Assembly: GCA_022478985.1 (NCBI GenBank)
Contig: JAKSZP010007889.1
Coordinates: 310,001-374,000 of the forward strand
From: Massospora cicadina
Taxonomy: Eukaryota > Entomophthoromycota > Entomophthoromycetes > Entomophthorales > Entomophthoraceae
Direction of reading: 5' to 3'
DNA length: 64,000 bases
Below the pieces are notes generated by a model that saw only the letters and a list, made by a program, of their open reading frames with translations, was not told where the DNA came from and made no database searches. Shown one piece after another: positions 56,743 through 64,000 of the stretch (the stretch's first letter is position 1; the number at the start of each line of letters is the position of its first letter). Both the position numbers and the translations under genes were made by a program.

Positions 56743-58115
56743 TGTAAGTCTCAGGAAATGTCCTTTGGCTCTTGATCGGGCCATCTTCCCATTCCTGAAT
56801 AAAAAACACCGAATAGGATGGTGGTACCTCTCATCACTCAGGGCGACCTCGCTCACATAGTAGATGAGCGATGGGTAACAGCTCGTCCACTTTGGATCCC
56901 ACCTCCTATACTCACACTTACCTCAGCAGAACTGTTGCGAAGAATTAGTGAAATCTGTGCTGAGATTACCAAATTGAAATTGGTCAGATCTAATTTAGCC
57001 AGCAATCTGGCTGATGCCCAAAATCTGAATGACTGTAAAAGCATAAAGAATGAGATATTGGTCAGATTGCCTGACGGTTCCAATTCAATCTCCAGACCAG
57101 TTAAACAAATATTGGGTGCTATTGATGAGGGTTCGAAGCCCTCAAATAGTAATTTGGGCGTTGCACCCAATGTGCTGCTGTTGACCAAACGAATAATTAA
57201 ATGACCGAGCTTGAGTGGGTTGGCTGTCCCAAACCTGTTACCAACCAAATGGACCCGTCTTTATAAGAGATGGCCTTGGGGGATTCCTGTCACCCATTAG
57301 GCCAAACGCCATTGTGCTAATTGTTGGAAAAATAGTTGAGCCCTGGTTTGGACGTTTGAGGTCAAATTGACAGAGACTCGGCCTGCCACCAAATTTTGCA
57401 ATTTCAGTTCCCAAAGAATAAACCCCCCATTCCTGAACAATGTGCCAGTCAGGCTGAATTTGTTGGGTCCCAACCCCATCCTGTCACTACCCAATCAACC
57501 ACTATCTAATCAGTTGCATAGCACTGAGAAAATTGTTGGTCAATTTTGTTACTTTCCTTTCCCATTAAATTTTTGCCAAAAAAATCAAATTTTCTTTATT
57601 TTCTGTTTTAACTGCATCCCAGATGGCATTTACCCGGGTGGCCCATTGCCCCGCACTCCAGGTGGGCTTTACCAATTCTTTTGGTCACCATGGCTCCCTC
57701 TATCATTGATTGGGCCCAGCGAGTTTGACACTTTTGGTCTTACAACCCCACTCTTATGAATTTCTGACAACAATATATGGGGATTTAAGGCCCTATGTAC
57801 AACAATGGATAGAGAGAACCCATCTCCCTATCACACCCAATGAGTTGGCCTCTCAAACCAAGAATCTTGTCAAGACTGTCCCAGTAATCCCACCTCCTGC
57901 AATTAGAACCATTGAGTTGGGAATGGGTTCAGTGTGGTTTGCTGTTGGGACACTCCTTACCCTGTTGTTACACCACCTCTTCGTGGTATCACATTTCCTG
58001 GCTCCATATCAAGTCGTATGGTTGGCAATGCCTCTGGAATTCTGGCTTGCTTTTTGGGTGTTCACACATCCTGACTGGCAGGCCGGTCTAAACTTCTTCC
58101 GCCGTTTCCATGACA
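56743..58115 (+). repeat. Chromovirus A 5' LTR
   Basis: It begins TGTAAGTC and ends CATGACA. It aligns with 62585-63957 over its full length. It contains an open frame at 56818-57204 and the start of the frame that enters the internal region at 58116. Confidence 0.95.
56818..57204 (+). pseudogene. LTR-encoded ORF of the chromovirus A family
   Basis: A 128-codon frame with VVPLITQGDLAHIVDERW, then TLTSAELL and LGVAPNVLLLTK. The 3' LTR has the counterpart at 62661-63035 (124 codons). The minus-strand LTRs at 38 kb, 34 kb and 8.7 kb have related translations. Several copies keep the amino-acid pattern while the nucleotides differ, so this part of the LTR may once have been translated, possibly as the start of Gag. 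I recognise no domain. Confidence 0.45.
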
Positions 58116-58793
58116 TAAGCAACCAACCATTACTTCCAGCCACTTCCGCCTTGATTTTTGAATTAGGCGCCACAGTGGTTACCCTCTACCAGATGAACAT
58201 ACAATCACTTGTGTGTTTTTTGTTGTTTGTTTGGTCACTTTCTGACTTTGGGAGAAGCATCCGCTCTATTTTGGAAAACTTTCTTCATGCCACCCAAGAT
58301 GTGCAGATTGCATCTTCTTGCACTTCCTCTGGCCTGGGAAAAGGATCAAGTATCCCCTCCCAAGAGATCGCCAATCAGGTTCTTGACGCTCTCGCTGAAG
58401 TACAAATGTGGACAACAATTGCACTCAGTAACGCTTCTGCAATATCTCATGCCCAACAAGGTCTCATGTTGTTAGACGCTGTGGATGGAGATGCCCACCG
58501 TTGGGTGAGAAGCCTTTTGCATTCTTCCTCACAAGAAGGAGACTCCATTCCCTTGGTGGCTGTTGTATCATCTGCTTTAAAACCCCATGTGTCTCAATCA
58601 GACCACTTATTCAGACTACTCCTAACCATGCCAAAGCCCCTTGTTTGTCTTCTCTGATTTCTACCTTTCATAAACTGGCTTTTGCGTCAGGTCTATCTAT
58701 CAATATGCTTCAGGCAGTCTTTAGAGTGAGCTTGGATTCGGTTTCTGCTCATCATGTGGCCTGATCTACTATCCAGGAATTAGTGAATCAAAT
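57710..58793 (+). pseudogene. Chromovirus A gag-like frame crossing the LTR end
   Basis: The 315-codon frame 57710-58657 starts in the LTR and passes its end at 58115. It includes WQAGLNFFRRFHDISNQPLL across the boundary (C has WQAGLILTCCLPDIIDQPSF there) and EIANQVLDALAEVQMWTTIA in the internal part. A second frame at 58501-58764 continues it. By position it is Gag, but no zinc knuckle is visible. Hydrophobic runs near 57950-58080 lie in the LTR part. Confidence 0.5.
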
Positions 58794-59423
58794 ATGTGCC
58801 ACTGCAACTACTATCAAATGTTACATCACCACGTTTCCCCATATCATAAGGGGAACTTTGTGATAGATTTTCCTAACAAAGATGTAGACGGTGCGCCTGA
58901 TACCAGAATAGCAGTTGAAGTGGGTCCTAACCCTGCCATAACCCCCAAGTCTGAGTTGGCATTTCCAGAGTTAACTATGAATCATTCTGTTCAAGCCCAG
59001 ATGGAAGAAATGATTTCTCCCGCTCTTGTACTTCCAATTTTTGCCCCAGATAAGAACCCTGACCCTGGTCCCAACATACCCATTATTTCTTCAGTTGTCC
59101 ATGGGTTGGTCGAATCTCTCACTAAACAGAATTCCGCTTATTTCCTTGTCCCTATGAAAATCAGTATCAGTCCACATCATGTCTCCTTTGAAGCTCTGGT
59201 GGATACCAGAGCAGCGGGGAACTTCATGAGCCTCAAGTTGGCACAGCAATTAAAATTGGAAATGGATGTGAGTTCCTCAGTAATGGGGGCCTCTTCTGCT
59301 TACCAGTCTTTGTATATCATTCGCCAGCCAATACACATCTCAATCCACCAATATAACTTCTGCAATCATTTTTCGGCTATGCTGAACTTGGTATTCCCAG
59401 TGATCCTGGGTGTGGGATGGTGA
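58794..59423 (+). pseudogene. Chromovirus A protease region
   Basis: An open frame of 209 codons. The active-site region reads FEALVDTRAAGNFMSLKLAQ, where D-T-G has become D-T-R, while element C keeps D-T-G at the same place. HVSFEALVD and VIRQPIHISIHQYNF-like strands flank it as in C. It ends in GVGW and a stop. Confidence 0.82.
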
Positions 59424-59677
59424 TGTCGACAACATGTGAAGATTCATTTAGAGTCTAATACATTGTCATTTACCAATGATGATTCAGAGGGAGAGTTCCC
59501 TTTGATCAACACCCTCAATAAAATACAAGTAACCAGCTCTATCACTACCTTAATTACCTCCGCAGGCATTCCGGCCAAATTTCCCTAAAGCTTAATGCAA
59601 TATTGGGTAATCTTTGATATGAAAAAGTGGACTGACTGCCAAAACATACTAGGTACGATTGTGGATTTCAGACAACC

Positions 59678-60840
59678 ATGGAATTGGTGAACATTAACTG
59701 CCCGTTGTATCCTCATACAGCGGAGGAAGAGGTTGCACTCAATACCTGGTTGGATGACATGTTAAAAAAAGGTTGGTTGTTCAAAGAAACCTCCCCCATC
59801 GCCTCCCCTATTGTCTTTGCAAGACAATTAAATGGATCACTTCATCCTTGCATATTTTACAGTCACCTGAACAAAATAACAGTTACAGATCCCTATCCAT
59901 TGCCTTTAGAGCAGACAATCAGTCAGGCAATTGCCAAATCCGTGTGTTTTCAAAACTGGATCTGGTGAATGCTTTCAACCAAATTTGGGTGATGGAAGGA
60001 CAGGAATGGTTAACCACAATCTAAACAAGGCGAGGCATTTTTCAATTTCGCGTAATGCCCTTTGGGTTGAAAAATGCTCCCGCTACATTTCAACAAATGA
60101 TTGACAACGCGTTAGGGGATCTCCGGTTCTCTTGTGCTATTGCATACATCAATGATATCCTAGTTCATTCCCCAACTCCTGAACAACATGCTATCAACTT
60201 GAAGCGGTGGTGGTCACTTTTCATAAAGCAGGCCTGTTCCTCAAAGCTTCCAAGTGCGAGTTTTATAAGGAAGAGGTTACATTTCTTGGAAACTTGGTTC
60301 TCAAAGAAGGTGTTGCTATCCCTCCCAACAAATTAGATGTGATCTGAGAATGGCCAACTCTGACTACACAGAAGCAACTTCAGAGTTTCTTGGGAACTAT
60401 CATTTTTTTGAAAAAATTTTCCCCTGCACTTTCCCAGTTGGCTGCTCCACTCCATCCCCTCACTGGAAAAAATGTACCATTTTGTTGGACCCCCAAATGC
60501 CAGCAGGCGTTCAAATCAATCAAGGAGGTGTCATGTCTCCTCCCATTTTGAAACACGCTGATCCCACCAAACTGTATATCATCGCATGTGATGCTTTGTC
60601 AGTAGCAGTGGGCGCGGTGCTGCTTCAGGACCACGATGGTCTTGAACATCAGGTCACTTATTTTTCCCAAAAATTCACCACTATGGAGCAATGTTGGGCC
60701 ATTTATGATAAGGAACTGGTGGCTGTTGCATGGGCTTTAACTCATTGGCGATACCTGTTACAGGGTGCTCATCATGAGTTAACAGTTTGCACGGATCACC
60801 AGGCTCTCTTGTATTTCCGCAAACCTTAAAAATTAGTGCA
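59678..60840 (+). pseudogene. Chromovirus A reverse transcriptase and RNase H
   Basis: Frame 59678-59968 has the fingers (KGWLFKETSPIASPIVFARQ). Frame 59773-60024 then has VFSKLDLVNAFNQIWVMEGQ. Frame 60055-60336 has MPFGLKNAPATFQQMIDNAL and, at 60145-60156, YIND in place of YxDD. RNase H is in frame 60350-60829, with YIIACDALSVAVGAVLLQD and VCTDHQALLYFRK. Three frameshifts inactivate it. Confidence 0.92.
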
Positions 60841-60889
60841 CCGGCAGGCCTGAACCTATTGGGACCTGTGCAGTTTCAACTTCAAATAT

Positions 60890-61880
60890 GAATTTGTCAA
60901 AGGTGCGCTCAATGTTCTTCCCAACTTCCTAAGCCGTAGCCCAGCTCACTGTCCCTTGGAACCTGAGAAAGTGGATCTTGTTACCGTGATACCTGCCACT
61001 CAGATCCTGTTAATTGTTCCCTCCATTGTTCCCTCTGCCACATTGTCTCCCGACAATCCATTATTGGCCCAGGTGTTAGCCGGTCAAACGGCCTGCCCTG
61101 AGGGCGTGGAGTTGGTTAAGCAGTTGACTCACTCGAGTCCCAAACACTCCCTATACTCCTTTGAAGAGGGGCTCATTCACTTCCGTTCTCATGTGTGGGT
61201 TCCCCCTCCTTCCGCCTGAAAGTATTCCGTGCACATCATGATCACCCCACGGTTGGGCATCCCAGTAACAAGAAATGCATCAATCTGATCAAGCGAACCT
61301 TTAATTGGGCAGGACTGACTAAAGAGGTTCCGGCTTGGATTGCCAATTGTGTTACTTGCACTAGGGCCAAGTTGGATCGCTCTGGTAAGAATGGCCTCTT
61401 ACACCCTTTACAGCAGGTGGAAGGTCTATGGACTTCGGTGTCCATAGATTTTATCATCAATCTCCCCTGTTCTAATGGGTTCACAGCGGTGATGGTAGTG
61501 GTGGATTGCTTTACAAAATTTTCCCTTTTTATTCCTTGCACTTCTGCAATTACGTCAGAAGAAACTGCCCATTTTTTGTACAACATGTGTTTTCAATGTT
61601 CAGTCTTCCCCAGGAAATCATTAGTGACTGGGGTACTCATATTTACCACACACTTTTGGAGTGAACTCCTATCAATCCTGAAGATAACCTCCTGTCAATC
61701 CACGGTGTATCACCCCCAGTCCAAGGGTCAGACCGAGCAGGTTAATCAAGTCCTCAAACAATACCTGCGTTGCTATGCCACAGCAGCGCAGGATACTTGG
61801 TCCAGTGACTTGCCTCTTGCTCAATTTGCATACAATAACGGTATCCACACATCCATGGGGCTTTCACCATATTAAGAAAA
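60890..61880 (+). pseudogene. Chromovirus A integrase
   Basis: Frame 61195-61875 (226 codons) holds most of the enzyme: HHDHPTVGHPSNKKC and NCVTCTRAK (zinc binding), SIDFIINLPCSNGFTAVMVV (first Asp), YHPQSKGQTEQVNQVLKQYL (Glu region) and FAYNNGIHTSMGLSPY. The second Asp box near 61618-61635 is out of frame by a local frameshift pair. The linker 60956-61219 matches C at 35.4-35.6 kb. Confidence 0.92.
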
Positions 61881-62139
61881 GTTAGGCTATAACCCATCAT
61901 AATCAGTCAGTCCGTGCTTGCGATCTGAGGTTAAAGCTGCCACGGATCATTCTACCCATATTTGATCAACTCAAGCCTTAGTGCGGGAACACCTCACCAA
62001 AGCCATTGATGACTATAAGCGATTTGTGGACGTAAGAGCCTTCTGGGTCATGACTTTACGGTGGGTTCTTACATCATGCTTGATACCCATCATTTGCAAA
62101 TTCAATCCCTTCCCGCAAGTTTGCCAGTAAGCGTTTGGG

Positions 62140-62500
62140 TCCTCACTTAGTGGAGGAAGTATTAGGTAACGGGGCATTCCGCTTGAAGCTTCCCACACAT
62201 TGGAAGCAGCATCCAGTCTTCCATGTTTCCCAATTGTCGCCCTTCAAGGGTGTAATTCCCATGTACCCAGAAACTGATCATCATCAATAACGAGGAAGAA
62301 GCTGAGGTAGAAGCTATCTTGGCATCTTTCAAGTCGCGACATCAGTCCAATATCTTGTGGCCTGGAAAGGATACCTGGCCTACAAAAATAGTTGGGTCAA
62401 GGCGCGCGATTGCGCAAACTGCATGGCCCTGGTCGAAGCTTTTCATGCATCCCACCCTGAGGCCCCCGCACTCCTCAGAAAATCGTGACGATTATGGCTA
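62140..62500 (+). pseudogene. Chromovirus A integrase tail and chromodomain
   Basis: Pieces in different frames read HVSQLSPFKG near 62220-62250, EEAEVEAILASFKSR near 62290-62340, and NSWVKARDCANCMALVEAFH near 62390-62450. This corresponds to the chromodomain of element C. Two frameshifts break it. Confidence 0.78.
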
Positions 62501-62567
62501 TCAAGCTACCTAAAGCACACAAGAATGTGGCCCTGGCGCAATTTCCTAGTGGGGGTGCTGTTCCTTT

Positions 62568-62584
62568 GGAAAAAGAAAGGGTAA
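62568..62584 (+). other. Chromovirus A polypurine tract
   Basis: GGAAAAAGAAAGGGTAA directly precedes the 3' LTR start TGTAAGTCC. The tract in element C differs by one base. Confidence 0.85.
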
Positions 62585-63957
62585 TGTAAGTCCTGGGAAA
62601 TGTCCTCTGGGTGTTGATTGGGCCATTTTCCCGTTCCCAAATAAAAAAACACTGAAGAGGATGGCAGTACCTCTCATCACTCAGGGCAACCTCGCTCACA
62701 TAGTAGATGAGCAATGGGTAACAGCTCGTCCGCTTCATATCCCACCTCCAATACCCACGCTTACCTCAGCAGAACTGTTACAGGGAATTAGTGAAATCTG
62801 TGCTGAGATTACCGAATTGAAATTGGTCGAATCTAATTTGGCTGGCAATCTGGCTGATGCCCAAAATTTGAATGACTGTAAAAGCATGAAGAATGAGATA
62901 TCAGCCAGATCGCCCAATGGTTCCAATTCAATCTCCAGACCAGTAAAACAAATATCAGGTGCTATCGATGAGGGTTCAAAGCCCTTGAATAGTAATTTGA
63001 GCATTGTGCCCAATGTGCTGCTGTTGACCAAATGAATGGTTAAATGACCGAGTGTGGGTGGGTTGGCCATCCTGAACCTGTTCTCACCAAATGGACCCAT
63101 CCCTATAAGGGATGGCCTTAGGGATTCCCATCGCCCATTGGGCCAAACGCCATTGTGCTAATTGTCAGAAATGTAGTTGAGCCCTAGTTTGGACGTTTGT
63201 GGTTGAACTGACAGAGACTTGGCACGTTGCCAAATTTTGCAATTTCAGTTCCCAAAGAATAAACCCCCCATTCCTGAACAATGTGCCAGTCAGGCTGAAT
63301 TTGTTGGGTACTGACCCCATCCTGTCACTACCCAATTGACCACTCTTTAATCAGTTGCATGGCACTGAGAAAATTGTTGGTCAATTTTCTTACTTTCCTT
63401 TCTCATTAAACTTTTGCCAAAAAAATCGAAAATTTCTTTATTTTGCACTTTAACTGCATCCCGGATGGCATTTCCCTGGTGGCCCGTTGCCCTGCACTCT
63501 GGGTGGGCTTTACCAATTCTTTTGGTCACCATGACTCCCTTTATCGTTTATTGGGCCCAGCGAGTTTGACACTTTTGGTCTTACAACCCCACTTTTATGA
63601 ATTTCCGACAACAATATATGGGGATTTTATGGCCCTATGTACAACAATGGATATAGAGAACCCATCTCCCTATCACACCCAATGAGTTGGACTCTCAAAC
63701 CAAGAATCTTGTCATGACTGTCCCAGTAATCCCACCTCCTGCAGTTAGAACCACTGAGTTGGGAATGGGTTCAGTGTAGTTTGCCGTTAGGACACTCCTT
63801 ACCCTGTTGTTACACCACCACTTTGTGGTATCACATCTCCTGGCTCCATATCAAGTTGTATGGTCGGCAATGCCTCTGGCATTCTGGCTTGCTTTTTGTA
63901 TGTTCACACATCCCAACTGGTAGGCCGGTCTAAACTTCTTCTGCCATTTCCATGACA
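62585..63957 (+). repeat. Chromovirus A 3' LTR
   Basis: The same length as the 5' LTR (1373 bp), starting TGTAAGTCC and ending CATGACA. In the roughly 140 bp from 62661 compared with 56818 I count by eye about 12 transitions and 2 transversions, so the pair has diverged considerably. Confidence 0.95.
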
Positions 63958-64000
63958 GCGTGACTAATTTCCTCCTGTCACACAAGACAGACAAGGTACA
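63958..64000 (+). mobile_element. LINE-I ORF2 resumes after chromovirus A
   Basis: After the putative 5-bp duplication the translation in the frame of the upstream endonuclease gives D, a stop, then FPPVTQDRQGT. A D-x-F-P-P...Q-D-R-Q-G stretch shortly after G-D-F-N is what I would expect of this endonuclease family, and the window then ends. Confidence 0.55.

Larger units (their letters stand above)
56743..63957 (+). mobile_element. Chromovirus A (Ty3/gypsy with chromodomain), complete but decayed
   Basis: Two LTRs of exactly 1373 bp each bound a 4469-bp internal region with gag-like, protease, RT, RNase H, integrase and chromodomain parts in order. It is the same family as C and the LTR at 7282. 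The flanks TCATG (56738-56742) and GCGTG (63958-63962) agree at three of five bases, and the differences could be later mutations. It lies in the endonuclease of LINE-I, which resumes on the other side. Confidence 0.94.

Noticed and set aside
1..64000. Reassigned stop codons as the explanation for the many in-frame stops
   Set aside because: All three stop codons occur, frameshifts are equally common, and the I9 gene uses a normal frame; decay explains the data better.
1..64000. CRISPR arrays, bacterial operons, rRNA or tRNA genes
   Set aside because: No regularly spaced short repeats, no Shine-Dalgarno-led gene strings and no cloverleaf-like sequence were seen; the content is eukaryotic repeats.

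Overview
The window is eukaryotic and almost entirely built of dead transposable elements. I see Ty3/gypsy LTR retrotransposons of at least two lineages (chromoviruses carrying a chromodomain, and a second lineage with a recurring 18-nt primer-site motif), plus LINE-type (non-LTR) elements with a zinc-knuckle ORF1. Nearly every coding segment carries stops and frameshifts, and substitutions between paired repeats are mostly transitions. The AT-rich, repeat-bloated composition, the element types and one small intronless secreted-protein gene suggest a large-genome fungus. A rust fungus (Pucciniales, such as the Austropuccinia or Phakopsora type) is my best guess, but this is inference and not shown by any host marker gene.

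Layout. 1-5160: remains of gypsy element G1 (+) and its 3' LTR. 5290-6255: LINE-I ORF1 fragment (-). 7282-8944: chromovirus LTR (-). 8945-9735: LINE-II fragment (-). 9736-16430: gypsy element D (+) without a recognisable 3' LTR. 16454-18357: an ORF1-only LINE-II insertion (+) with a 17-bp target duplication. 18375-22130: unrecognised gag-like and LINE-II sequence (-) interrupted by a D-family solo LTR. 22140-24360: the only host-like island, with an intact 121-codon gene for a secreted inhibitor-I9 (subtilisin-propeptide-like) protein at 22386-22751 (-). 24362-39131: a LINE-II copy (-) split by chromovirus C (-), which is itself split by gypsy element B (-). 39752-51508: gypsy element F (+), split in its primer-site region by chromovirus E (+), which carries two further solo LTRs. 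51509-53930: truncated gypsy element G (-). 53935 to the end: LINE-I (+), split in its endonuclease domain by chromovirus A (+) at 56743-63957.

The nests can be resolved to the base, because target duplications match (GCCAC for B, GTTTG for C, ACAGG for E, GAAAG and GCCTR for the two solo LTRs in E) and because removing each insert rejoins the interrupted sequence. This gives relative ages: the LINE copies are older than the chromoviruses, and the solo LTRs and B are younger. No element looks able to move by itself. No rRNA, tRNA or CRISPR was seen; the only gene I would treat as live host coding sequence is the I9 gene.
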